NCBI RefSeq assembly: GCF_000931465.1
Contig: NZ_CP010893.1
Location: forward strand, 1 to 36,379
Direction of reading: 5' to 3'
Origin: Pseudomonas sp. MRSN 12121
GTDB lineage: Bacteria; Pseudomonadota; Gammaproteobacteria; Pseudomonadales; Pseudomonadaceae
Length of the DNA: 36,379 bases
A program made the position numbers and the translations under genes. Numbering within the stretch: the stretch's first letter is position 1; the number at the start of each line of letters is the position of its first letter. Shown in pieces: positions 1 through 6,595 of this stretch. Under the pieces are notes generated by a model. The model was not told the DNA's origin. It did not search any database and saw only the letters and a list, made by a program, of their open reading frames with translations.

Positions 1-468
1 AAAGCGACCTTGCAGGCCTGGCGGGAAACCTTCGCAGAGCAGCTTAGAGATAGGGGCATTGAAGCCAACGCTACGCCAAGATCGGTGCGAGGTGTTACCA
101 GGAAGGGCAAGACCGCAGCTATATATCACCTAGAACAACGCGGGGCTTCACTTGTTCAAGCCGAGAAGATTAAGCAAGCAGCGAAGGAATTGAATGATGG
201 CGACACGGAGTTAAAGCCGTGGGAGAAAGCCATTATCAACCGGCGGCAAAAGACGCTGCGTGAAATGCTCCAGGCCGCAAATAGCTATGAAGCGGAAGGG
301 GACGCGGACCTGGCCCAAGCTATTCGCCAACATGCGGCTTCAATGCCTCGACCGGAAACCGAGCGGCACGCAATCAAGAAGGCCATTGTTCAGAAGGTCA
401 AGGAAGGTCGCGGGAAGGATCGCGGTCAAGAGCAAACCGCGCCAGATCGAGACGAGAAAGAGCGTTAA
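1..468 (+). CDS. MobA/VirD2-type relaxase, C-terminal part (continues from 35816-36379)
   Basis: Reading frame 1 is open from the first base and ends at TAA 466-468, giving 155 codons. It joins in frame to the 188 codons that run off the right end of the window, making a 343-residue relaxase. This half has no catalytic motif. It is rich in Glu, Lys, Arg and Gln and probably helical, like the C-terminal tails of small MobA/VirD2 relaxases that contact accessory proteins or the coupling protein. A TTG at position 10 could be called as a start by a gene finder, but the join makes that an artefact of linearisation. The only assumption is that the window is circular. Confidence 0.85.
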   Translation, partial: KATLQAWRETFAEQLRDRGIEANATPRSVRGVTRKGKTAAIYHLEQRGASLVQAEKIKQAAKELNDGDTELKPWEKAIINRRQKTLREMLQAANSYEAEGDADLAQAIRQHAASMPRPETERHAIKKAIVQKVKEGRGKDRGQEQTAPDRDEKER

Positions 469-547
469 CAGAAATGGCTTTTCTGTATGAGCACTTTTGT
501 GTTATCTGTAGGGCATGGATTTGCACCGCCTAACCCCCGGAGGGAGC

Positions 548-591
548 ATGAAACAGAAGCTCAGCATGGGCCAAGTGGTATTGGCCTGGAT
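548..591 (+). pseudogene. 5' fragment of a small membrane protein gene, split by the transposon at 592-2497
   Basis: ATG at 548 follows a good ribosome site (GGAGGGA at 540-546 region). Removing the transposon and one copy of the TGGAT duplication joins 548-591 to 2503-2710 as one open frame of 83 codons plus stop. As it stands the frame runs into the transposon end and stops at 626-628 after 26 codons. The reconstructed protein has two hydrophobic stretches (residues about 10-33 and 43-60), so it was probably a small inner-membrane protein encoded just after the relaxase gene. Function unknown. Confidence 0.75.
587..591. repeat. Target site duplication TGGAT, left copy
   Basis: TGGAT at 587-591 abuts the GGGG end of the 38-bp inverted repeat. 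The same five bases are at 2498-2502, directly after the other end. Five-base duplications are the rule for Tn3-family transposition. Confidence 0.9.
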
Positions 592-803
592 GGGGACGAT
601 AGAGAAAACGGACAAAATCGTACGCTAAGCGTGCGGCCTGTCAGGTTGAGGCCCTAGAGGTTGCAGGCGAGTCGTCAGAAAATGCTGGAATCGGCCCTAT
701 TCTGACACTGCCCAAGGTTCCGGCCTGACGCCCAGTTAGGGCATAGCTCAATATGACACATGGCTGCAAATCGCTAATTTACCAACTATAAAGAGCTATG
801 CTC

Positions 804-829
804 TCAAGAAGCGGTTGCGCTAACCGATA
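804..829 (+). promoter_or_regulatory. Putative sigma-28 (FliA) promoter of the chemoreceptor gene
   Basis: TCAAG (804-808), 14 bases, then ACCGATA (823-829). The pseudomonad FliA consensus is close to TCAAG, about 14 bases, GCCGATA. It lies 50 bp upstream of the gene start. FliA control would tie the transposon-borne receptor to the host flagellar and chemotaxis regulon. No equally good sigma-70 promoter was seen in 630-870. Confidence 0.55.
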
Positions 830-880
830 CAGTATAAATTAGGCCCCAAGTATTATTTTATTTGCGCAAAGGTAATGATT

Positions 881-2185
881 ATGTTTTTCAATAAAAACAA
901 ACAACTGCTGGACACAGAAAATAAGCTCTCAGAACTACAGTGGCAGCTTGATTCAATAAATCGAAATGTCGCGGAAATCAGATTCAGGCCAGACGGGAGC
1001 GTAATCTATGCGAGCAATATCTTTCTAGAGATGCTTGGTTACAAACTCGAAGAAATAGCAGGGCAGCACCACAGAATTTTCTGCGAAAAGAATTATGCTA
1101 GCACAGCTGATTATTCGCGCTTCTGGCAGAAATTGGCTGACGGCCATCCTCAATCAGGTTTATTTAGGCGGCTGCGCAAAGACGGTAACTTAATATTGAT
1201 TGAGGCTACTTATATTCCAGTTCAAAATCAAGATGGAAAAGTTATTGAAATCATTAAGATTGGCTCAGATGTCACTCAGAGAGAAAACGAGTTACTCTCA
1301 CTAAGAGCCGTCCATGCAGCCATCTCCCGCTCGATGGCGGAGATCGAGTTCACACCTAACGGTGACATTCTGCATGCAAATGAGAATTTCCTCCGTGCTA
1401 TGGGTTATCGCCTCAGCGATATCAAGGGTCGACACCACCGAATGTTCTGTTTCGATAATTTTTATCAAGAAAATACAAATTTTTGGCAGAGTTTAAAGGG
1501 AGGAACTTTTCTCAGCGGGCAATTTGAGCGCAAGACCGCATCGGGAGAGACCATCTATCTTGAGGCCACCTACAACCCCGTCGTTGATGAAGCCGGCCAG
1601 GTTGTGAAAGTGTTAAAATTTGCCACCGACGTCAGCTCGCAGAAGCATAAGGCTGATGAAATCCGTCAAGCCGCAGAGCTTTCCTTCACCACCGCCGAGG
1701 AGACATCTCAAATTTCCGTGCGGGGCATGGAGTCCCTTGCTAGTTCAATTGAATTATCTCAGAGCACACTTAATTTAATAAACGGTGCGGTTATTTTGAT
1801 TACACAGCTAAATGCTCAGGCTAAAGATATCGAGAAAATTGTTACCACCATCCAAGGCGTGGCAGAACAAACTAACTTACTAGCACTTAACGCCGCAATT
1901 GAAGCTGCCCGAGCGGGTGAAATGGGCCGAGGCTTTGCTGTAGTAGCCGACGAGGTTCGTCAGTTGGCAGCTCGAACTAGCAGTGCCACCGTGGAAATCC
2001 AGAATGTGGTAACTGCTAACGGAAAGCTTACTCAGCAACTGAATATAGATATGAACAGCATCGCTAGAAGCGCCGAAGAAAACAACGATCAGATCGCAAC
2101 TGTAACAACTATTATGCGTGAAATCAGTGACGGTGCAGACCATGTTGCCCGTACCGTATCGACGTTGTTCAAAGACAATAGCTAG
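881..2185 (+). CDS. Cytoplasmic methyl-accepting chemotaxis protein with two PAS domains (BdlA/Aer2-like)
   Basis: 434 residues without a membrane segment. Two PAS domains lie at about 20-125 and 140-250 and share the landmarks 'G..HHR.FC' and 'EATY.PV', typical of energy-taxis PAS domains that can bind haem or FAD. The rest is an MCP signalling domain with the conserved hairpin tip (QTNLLALNAAIEAARAGE, then GRGFAVVADEVR). It should act on CheA/CheW in response to oxygen, redox state or a small ligand. The arrangement resembles Pseudomonas BdlA, a biofilm-dispersal regulator. ATG 881 is preferred over 875 because AAAGG at 868-872 is then 8 bases away. It is the only intact gene of the transposon at 592-2497 and is visibly AT-richer than the backbone. 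Confidence 0.85.
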   Translation: MFFNKNKQLLDTENKLSELQWQLDSINRNVAEIRFRPDGSVIYASNIFLEMLGYKLEEIAGQHHRIFCEKNYASTADYSRFWQKLADGHPQSGLFRRLRKDGNLILIEATYIPVQNQDGKVIEIIKIGSDVTQRENELLSLRAVHAAISRSMAEIEFTPNGDILHANENFLRAMGYRLSDIKGRHHRMFCFDNFYQENTNFWQSLKGGTFLSGQFERKTASGETIYLEATYNPVVDEAGQVVKVLKFATDVSSQKHKADEIRQAAELSFTTAEETSQISVRGMESLASSIELSQSTLNLINGAVILITQLNAQAKDIEKIVTTIQGVAEQTNLLALNAAIEAARAGEMGRGFAVVADEVRQLAARTSSATVEIQNVVTANGKLTQQLNIDMNSIARSAEENNDQIATVTTIMREISDGADHVARTVSTLFKDNS

Positions 2186-2215
2186 TGTCCAGTTTTAGGC
2201 AAAATCAGGATCGGA

Positions 2216-2464
2216 ACTTCGAGCCGCAGCGCTACAGAGCCAGAAGCCCAAACTTGGTGACGGCCATCGTGCTATGGAACACGATGTATCTGGAGCGCAT
2301 CACTTGGGGCTGGTCGAGGCAAGTCGGTGGACGGCGAGCTGCTGCAATACCTGTTGCCGCTGGGCTGGGAGCACATCAACCTGACTGGCGATTACGTCTG
2401 GCGGCAGAGCCGCAGGCTGGAGGTCGGGAAGTTCAGGCCGCTACGATTGCCCGGAAAACCTTAG
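2216..2464 (+). pseudogene. Remnant of a Tn3-family transposase gene (tnpA 3' end)
   Basis: The frame at about 2248-2300 reads NLVTAIVLWNT.YLER. After a frameshift the frame at about 2325-2464 reads VDGELLQYLLPLGWEHINL, TGDYVWRQSRRLE, and ends at TAG 2462-2464. This is the signature C-terminus of Tn3-family TnpA, normally the last residues before the terminal repeat, as here: the repeat starts at 2460 and overlaps the stop. At least one frameshift and the loss of about 900 upstream codons make it inactive. Confidence 0.85.
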
Positions 2465-2497
2465 CGTACGATTTTTTCCGAATTCAGCGGGCACCCC
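2460..2497 (-). repeat. Right 38-bp terminal inverted repeat of the Tn3-family unit
   Basis: Read on the minus strand it starts GGGG and ends ATCGTACGCTAAG, identical over the inner 13 bases to the left end at 592-629; the outer halves are more divergent. It is followed by TGGAT (2498-2502). Confidence 0.85.
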
Positions 2498-2502
2498 TGG
2501 AT

Positions 2503-2710
2503 CAACATCATTGTAGGAACCGGCACGGCACTACTCGGCTTGTGGGCCTTCCTGGCTACCGTGACCGATTGGGATTTGAAAATGTCCTGCTACTACCTGT
2601 TCGCAATCGCATTTGGTGCCTTCTTTGTATGGAGCGGCGCACGTAAAATTCGCGGACAGCAACTCAAGCCATCGCAAACCGCCTCGGAGGTCGATCATGA
2701 GACGCCGTGA
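2503..2710 (+). pseudogene. 3' part of the split small membrane protein gene
   Basis: This continues the frame of 548-591 after the target duplication: INIIVGTGTALLGLWAF is a membrane segment, a second one follows (YYLFAIAFGAFFVWSGA), and it ends at TGA 2708-2710. The last codons overlap the start of the next gene (ATG 2697), so the two were translationally coupled. With its start now 1.9 kb away it is presumably not translated. Confidence 0.75.
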
Positions 2711-3002
2711 ATTCCTTGCTTTGAATTACACCACCGACGTTAAAACGCTGATGACCGTAAAGTGCGATTCCGGTTTCAGCATTGAAGTGTTTGGCGACGG
2801 GGCCAATGGCAGCTATGAATGGCGCCTGGTGGATGAAGGCGGTTTAGTGGAGCAGCATTCCAATTGTGGCTATGGCATCCCTGCCATTGCCTTGCGTGAT
2901 GGCCTTATCGCGTACTATGGGACGCCACGGGATGATATAGAGCTGGAGCATGTAGATTTCCGAACAAATCATGAAACGGCCTTACGGCAAGGAGACTTGT
3001 AA
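2697..3002 (+). CDS. Hypothetical plasmid protein, 101 aa
   Basis: ATG 2697 has a ribosome site (GGAGG at about 2685) and overlaps the end of the split membrane-protein frame by 14 bases, which favours this start over any upstream one. The protein is acidic, without signal or membrane segment. The centre (FSIEVFGDGANGSYEWRL) looks like a short beta-rich fold. No family recognised. It is encoded immediately before a membrane protein (2 TM) with no gap, so the two probably form an operon whose first gene was broken by the transposon. Confidence 0.65.
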   Translation: MRRREFLALNYTTDVKTLMTVKCDSGFSIEVFGDGANGSYEWRLVDEGGLVEQHSNCGYGIPAIALRDGLIAYYGTPRDDIELEHVDFRTNHETALRQGDL

Positions 3003-3497
3003 ATGGACAAACAAATCGACAGCTGGAATGTAATGGTTAACGGCGTCACTGTAGGGAAGATCGAAAGTGCAGTCCTGACTAAGATCGATCAAAACGTGAT
3101 GCGGGACAAGAGAATATGGCTAGCTCAAGGTATTGAGCTTGGCTGCTGCGTAGTTCGAGGTCTTTCCTGTGCTGCCCAGCTAACCCCTTTCGCTGCGTTC
3201 GGTTTTGGCCTGTTTACCGCTGCATCTTCTCCTATGTGGTTCAACGACCAAGTTAAAGCAGATGCAGCAGCACTCTTTATGCAAACAGCGCTTTTAGGTG
3301 CCTCTGCGTCATTGGCAGCTGTGATTTTTGGGGGGTGTTTCGGCCTGATCCGGTTTGGCTATCAGAATCAATTTTCCAAACGCAAAGGCCACCTGATGCG
3401 GCTTGTTCTCGGCGTGCCAGCAGACGGTGAAATCAGCGCAACCCCAATCATGGATACAGCGCTGCTACGGAAAGAAAATGAAGGCAGCCATGGCTAA
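3003..3497 (+). CDS. Hypothetical two-TM membrane protein, 164 aa
   Basis: ATG 3003 directly follows the previous stop (TAAATG); AAGGAG at 2989-2994 is the ribosome site. Two hydrophobic segments lie at about residues 50-75 and 97-117, separated by a short charged loop. The N-terminal 40 residues and the basic tail after about 120 are probably cytoplasmic. No family recognised. The next frame starts inside its last codons. Confidence 0.65.
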   Translation: MDKQIDSWNVMVNGVTVGKIESAVLTKIDQNVMRDKRIWLAQGIELGCCVVRGLSCAAQLTPFAAFGFGLFTAASSPMWFNDQVKADAAALFMQTALLGASASLAAVIFGGCFGLIRFGYQNQFSKRKGHLMRLVLGVPADGEISATPIMDTALLRKENEGSHG

Positions 3498-3720
3498 CGA
3501 CGTAGTGTCCATGATCGAGGTTGACCCGGCGTATTTGGAACAACTGGAGCGCATCGCGGATCGTTACCAGTGGCTGCGCGAACGAGCCGTGCGAATCCAG
3601 GGCAGTGATGTTTGGTATTCCGGCGAAGCCTTGGACATTCGCGTCGATATCGGCTGTGCCCATGTATCAGAACAGTTCAACACGCGCTTGCCAGATCCTC
3701 ACCCCGTCAAGCGCGGGTAA
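3490..3720 (+). CDS. Hypothetical protein, 76 aa
   Basis: ATG 3490 overlaps the preceding stop (3495-3497) and has AAGG 5 bases upstream. An in-frame ATG at 3478 follows GGAAAG, part of the dispersed CTACGGAAA motif, and is an alternative giving 80 residues. The sequence YLEQLERIADRYQWLRERAV resembles short helical proteins often encoded near phage and plasmid accessory genes. No function can be assigned. Confidence 0.6.
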   Translation: MANDVVSMIEVDPAYLEQLERIADRYQWLRERAVRIQGSDVWYSGEALDIRVDIGCAHVSEQFNTRLPDPHPVKRG

Positions 3721-3888
3721 CCCTCCTAAGCAACTTGCCGCTAATCAGCGTGCGTTCTCATCCCGAATCCCGGCGACCAGGTGGACTATCGCCCCTGGCA
3801 TGCCGGTGTCGTTATTAAATAGGTCTACCCAAACGAGAGTGCCGAAAGAACGCAGATTGATTTATCATTTGCCCGCAAATACCTAGTC
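3721..3888. other. Non-coding gap before the resolvase gene
   Basis: No convincing frame on either strand. This is the expected place for the recombination (res) site of the resolvase encoded at 3929, but the sub-site arrangement could not be resolved by eye beyond the palindrome at 3889-3907. Confidence 0.3.
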
Positions 3889-3907
3889 TAACGATAGGTT
3901 ATCGTTA
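3889..3907. promoter_or_regulatory. Palindrome upstream of the resolvase gene, possible operator or res sub-site
   Basis: TAACGATA, GGT, TATCGTTA: perfect 8-bp arms around 3 bases, ending 21 bp before the resolvase start. Serine resolvases bind paired sub-sites next to their own gene and repress themselves, so this is a candidate sub-site. Confidence 0.45.
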
Positions 3908-3928
3908 AGCTTTTAATGTTGAGGTCAA

Positions 3929-4564
3929 ATGATAAATAGTCAATGCCGCCTTTACCTGCGGGCGAGTACCAAAGACCAGGACGAGCAACGAGCCAGGTTC
4001 GCCCTGGAACAATTCGCGGCGGAGCGTCAGCTATCTATTGTTGGGGTATACGCGGATTCCATATCCGGTACCAAGATTGATCGGCCTGCATTGGCCAAGC
4101 TGCTGGATGAAGCGGAACCGGGCGACGTGTTGCTATGCGAGAGCGTTGACCGGCTGTCCAGGCTATCCCGTGCCGACTGGCGCAGGTTGCGTCAAATGAT
4201 CGAAGACAAAGGCATGCGGTTGGTTGTCGCGGACTTGCCTACTACGCATCTGCTGATCGGAGGCAGTGACGTTACCAGCCAACTCCTTTCGGTTATCAAT
4301 GACCTGTTACTGGACTTGATGGCCACGCAAGCCAGGATCGACCAGGAGAAGCGTGTGGAGCGAATACGGGAGGGACTGGCCAACAAGAGAAGGAGAGGGG
4401 AGCCAGTGGGGGGAAGGGGCCGCAACCAGGCCAAGTGGGCCGCCGTTGAACGGCGCCTGAAAGAGAACCTGGCCATGGCCGATATCGCCAAGCTTTGCGA
4501 TGTAGGCATAGCCACAGTCTATCGCATTCGCGCTGAACTCAACAATAAATCAATATCTGAATAG
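3929..4564 (+). CDS. Serine resolvase/invertase family recombinase
   Basis: 211 residues. The N-terminal catalytic domain starts RLYLRASTKDQ, with Ser13 as the expected nucleophile, and has the family motifs D..SGTKIDRPAL, 'LL.ESVDRLSR' and a long dimer helix. At about 165-211 lies a helix-turn-helix (MADIAKLCDVGIATVYRIRA) like that of Tn3/gamma-delta resolvases. It should resolve plasmid multimers or co-integrates at a nearby res site. GAGG at 3921-3924 sets the start at 3929. It is a monocistronic backbone gene, unrelated in detail to the cut resolvase at 32743. Confidence 0.9.
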   Translation: MINSQCRLYLRASTKDQDEQRARFALEQFAAERQLSIVGVYADSISGTKIDRPALAKLLDEAEPGDVLLCESVDRLSRLSRADWRRLRQMIEDKGMRLVVADLPTTHLLIGGSDVTSQLLSVINDLLLDLMATQARIDQEKRVERIREGLANKRRRGEPVGGRGRNQAKWAAVERRLKENLAMADIAKLCDVGIATVYRIRAELNNKSISE

Positions 4565-4585
4565 CTGATTATTGGTAATTTGCAC

Positions 4586-4614
4586 TGACACTTTTGCCAA
4601 AAGTGTCGTATCAT
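4586..4614 (+). promoter_or_regulatory. Promoter with an overlapping palindromic operator
   Basis: TGACAC (4586-4591), 17 bases, TATCAT (4609-4614). The palindrome ACACTT, 7 bases, AAGTGT (4588-4606) fills the spacer, so a bound repressor would block polymerase. The same palindrome with the same spacing occurs at 21004-21022 in front of the type IV secretion operon, which suggests one shared repressor. Confidence 0.6.
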
Positions 4615-4643
4615 AAATGCGTATTCTGTTAGGAGACGCATCT

Positions 4644-4817
4644 ATGAACCGCGCAAAACCTCAGCTTTTTAACGTCCTGGACGCGAACGGCCAGGTGATC
4701 TACCAGGGCACTATCAACGGTTGTTCCCACTGGGTCGATTTGCACGCACGCGGCAAGATTTGCGTAGAGCGTGTTCGTCGTAGCCTCCGCAAGAAGGGGG
4801 CTGTCCATGCCTACTAG
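4644..4817 (+). CDS. Hypothetical small basic protein, 57 aa
   Basis: ATG 4644 is preceded by AGGAGACGCATCT, a strong ribosome site. An upstream in-frame ATG (4617) has none and lies inside the promoter region. The protein contains LFNVLDANGQVIYQGT and ends in a basic stretch (VERVRRSLRKKG). It could be a small nucleic-acid-binding protein; no family recognised. First gene of a four-gene run (4644-5918) behind the operator-controlled promoter at 4586. Confidence 0.6.
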   Translation: MNRAKPQLFNVLDANGQVIYQGTINGCSHWVDLHARGKICVERVRRSLRKKGAVHAY

Positions 4818-5004
4818 TCAGGTAGCAGCGGTTATAGAGCGCGTAAAGGGCACCCGAGTTTGTGACTTAGCCCTGCTCCCTTCCGAAGACGTGCAAGCAT
4901 TTTGCGCGTTCCAGCCATCGCGATTCCTTGATAGCTTGCAGTTTGCGTTCAACCAGGCCAAGGACCATCGGCCCGGGGCGCATGGGCCGAGAAGGGATCA
5001 TTAA
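4807..5004 (+). CDS. Hypothetical protein, 65 aa
   Basis: ATG 4807 lies inside the last codons of the preceding gene (stop 4817), with AAGAAGGGGG as ribosome site. No signal, membrane segment or known motif; the C-terminus is basic and Pro/His-rich. Supported mainly by the tight overlap and by the continuous operon layout. Confidence 0.5.
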   Translation: MPTSQVAAVIERVKGTRVCDLALLPSEDVQAFCAFQPSRFLDSLQFAFNQAKDHRPGAHGPRRDH

Positions 5005-5025
5005 AGCCTCATGAGGATAGCCGCC

Positions 5026-5259
5026 ATGACCGCGACTGTTACTGTCAGCATCATCACCCGTGCAGACTTGCAAGACGCGTTGGTGCGTTGTTGCGATCAG
5101 CACCCCGCTAGTGGCAACGGCCACTGTCTACATCCGGACGCAGCTTTGATGGCCGATTTGTTCGGCCTGATGCTGCATTTCCGCAAGGATTCTACCGCCA
5201 CCGCTGATATCAATCCGGCGATCATCGCCGCGTTTGAACGGTGGAACAAGGCAGAATAG
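5026..5259 (+). CDS. Small hypothetical protein, 77 aa (possibly DUF3717-like)
   Basis: ATG 5026 has GAGG about 9 bases upstream; the in-frame ATG at 5011 has no clear site. The sequence (TRADLQDALVRCCDQHP, then ALMADLFGLMLHF) is helical and vaguely resembles the short DUF3717 proteins of proteobacterial plasmids and chromosomes. That match is a weak impression only. Third gene of the 4644-5918 run. Confidence 0.5.
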   Translation: MTATVTVSIITRADLQDALVRCCDQHPASGNGHCLHPDAALMADLFGLMLHFRKDSTATADINPAIIAAFERWNKAE

Positions 5260-5285
5260 CCCCGGCGAACGCCAGGGAGCCATAC

Positions 5286-5341
5286 ACAACATCTAGTGTT
5301 CAAAGCAGCTGCCGGCAACGGCGATCGACACTAAATGTTGT
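5286..5341. promoter_or_regulatory. Inverted repeat upstream of the 5367 gene
   Basis: ACAACATCTAGTGT (5286-5299) and ACACTAAATGTTGT (5328-5341) match as inverted arms at 13 of 14 positions with 28 bases between them. They sit just upstream of the ribosome site of the next gene. This could be a paired operator, or a long hairpin in the mRNA. Confidence 0.45.
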
Positions 5342-5366
5342 AGTTAATCGGAGAGGAAACGTAAGC

Positions 5367-5918
5367 ATGACAGACGAAACCACCAGTTGGCAGACCACAG
5401 CCACCAAAGTAATCACCGCGATTAAGAACGACATTAGCAAGGTCACGCCTCGGGAATTATCTCCTGATGACCTTTACGAACATCTGCTAACGGTCCGCCG
5501 TGAAGAACTTGCGGAGTCGGTACCGGAAATCCGGGACATGAGCGACAAGACCTTTGCAAGCGTGATGGGCGTGATTCTCGACCGTTTAGGTGGCGACGGC
5601 ATAGTTACCCAAGGTTCTCCGGCAATTTGGCTCCAGGTAACACCAGCGGAGGACAAGCGCCTGCCAGATCGGTACGCAGGTGCCCGTCGCTGGATTCGCC
5701 TGTCGTCTATCGAAGAAGTCCACCCAATGCCTGGCATTGCCATTGGCGACGATGTGAGCACTTGGCAATACGTGCTCCAGGTGGCGGCGAATGGCAAGAC
5801 CTACGACGTAAGCCCTGTGCGGTATCTCGGCCAAGCCGTAGAGGCGCCAGTAGAGCGTCTGCTTGCTTTAATCAGTACGGCGGTTAGTGAGGAAAATCGC
5901 CGCAGGATGCAACTCTAA
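5367..5918 (+). CDS. Hypothetical protein, 183 aa
   Basis: ATG 5367 follows GGAGAGGAAAC. Soluble and acidic, probably two-part: a helical N-terminal region (MTDETTSW to about 70) with a winged-helix-like run (MSDKTFASVMGVILDRLGGD), then a beta-rich part (WIRLSSIEEVHPMPG, WQYVLQVAANGKTYDV). No family recognised. It closes the 4644-5918 gene run and is followed at once by a strong terminator. The inverted repeat at 5286-5341 may control it separately. Confidence 0.65.
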   Translation: MTDETTSWQTTATKVITAIKNDISKVTPRELSPDDLYEHLLTVRREELAESVPEIRDMSDKTFASVMGVILDRLGGDGIVTQGSPAIWLQVTPAEDKRLPDRYAGARRWIRLSSIEEVHPMPGIAIGDDVSTWQYVLQVAANGKTYDVSPVRYLGQAVEAPVERLLALISTAVSEENRRRMQL

Positions 5919-5939
5919 GTAGCTGCATACGAACACAGA

Positions 5940-5970
5940 AAAAAGCCCCGGATAACGGGGCTTTTTTATT
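5940..5970. terminator. Bidirectional rho-independent terminator
   Basis: AAAAAAGCCCCG, GATAA, CGGGGCTTTTTT: a GC stem flanked by A and T runs. It serves both the plus-strand gene ending at 5918 and the minus-strand secretion operon ending at 5966, which meet here. Confidence 0.9.
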
Positions 5971-6595
5971 TTGCCGAGGCATATTGGGTAGCAGGTTCGG
6001 ACCTAGCCGGAAGCTGGTACTGCTTCCAAGCTTTCAGAACCAGGTCGGGATATTCGCGCTGGCCGCGACTGCCGTTGTACCGACCTAAAGCCAAGAACAA
6101 GTCACCGCCCTCGGTATCCAAGTAGTGACGTAGGATTGCGCAGCCGTACCGTAGGTTTGTGCGCAGGTGAAACAGGTTGTCGGTAGGCCGATCAACCACG
6201 TTCAGCCAAAACGGCATGACTTGCATGTAGCCCCTAGCACCGGCGCTGGATACCGCATATTTGCGGAACCGACTTTCCACGTACAGAAGACCCAAGACCA
6301 TTTCAGGGTCAAGGCCCGCTCTTATCGCCTCATAGTGAACGGCCAGCAAGAGCTTTTCCCGCTCGCCAGGGTTTGGCACCCAATCAACCAAGCGAGGAAG
6401 CTGGGCAGCTAGCCAAGCTTCCTTCGCTGCTACGGAAAGAAAAGATCCGTCCGGGGCGGCCTGGTCACTGACGGCCAGGCTTAAACCCGCACGAACCGAT
6501 GCGGAAATCTGTTCCTCGGCCTGCGCCCCGGCGCTGGCCACCCCAGGGGCAACCAGTACCGAGAGCAGGAGGAACGCAAAGGAAAGGCGCCTCAA
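5966..6595 (-). CDS. VirB1-type lytic transglycosylase
   Basis: 209 residues with a signal peptide (cleavage near VASAGAQA). The SLT domain at about 80-200 has the catalytic glutamate in LLYVESRFRKYAVSSAGARG and the following GYMQVMPFW, then 'NL.YG..ILR.YL' and the ALGRYNGS motif. It should cut peptidoglycan locally so that the secretion channel can pass the cell wall. It is the last gene of the operon and its start overlaps the stop of the ankyrin-LPD7 gene by 4 bases (ATGA). VirB1 is normally encoded first in such operons, so the terminal position is a variation. Confidence 0.9.
   Translation of the reverse strand: MRRLSFAFLLLSVLVAPGVASAGAQAEEQISASVRAGLSLAVSDQAAPDGSFLSVAAKEAWLAAQLPRLVDWVPNPGEREKLLLAVHYEAIRAGLDPEMVLGLLYVESRFRKYAVSSAGARGYMQVMPFWLNVVDRPTDNLFHLRTNLRYGCAILRHYLDTEGGDLFLALGRYNGSRGQREYPDLVLKAWKQYQLPARSEPATQYASAK

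Larger units (their letters stand above)
592..2497 (+). mobile_element. Non-autonomous Tn3-family transposon carrying a chemoreceptor gene
   Basis: The unit is 1906 bp. Its left end (592-629) is 38 bp, starting GGGG and ending ATCGTACGCTAAG. Its right end (2460-2497) is the inverted counterpart, starting CTTAGCGTACGAT and ending CCCC. Length, GGGG tip and TAAG inner border match Tn3-family ends. A perfect 5-bp duplication (TGGAT) flanks it. Inside are a sigma-28-like promoter, a PAS-PAS-MCP gene and the last part of a degenerate tnpA; there is no resolvase and no intact transposase. It must have moved with a transposase supplied in trans, or lost tnpA after arrival. The clean duplication shows that it arrived as a unit with both present ends. 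Confidence 0.9.

Noticed and set aside
2185..2646. 153-codon plus-strand frame after the chemoreceptor
   Set aside because: It crosses the tnpA remnant in the wrong frame, then the transposon end; the homology is in other frames.
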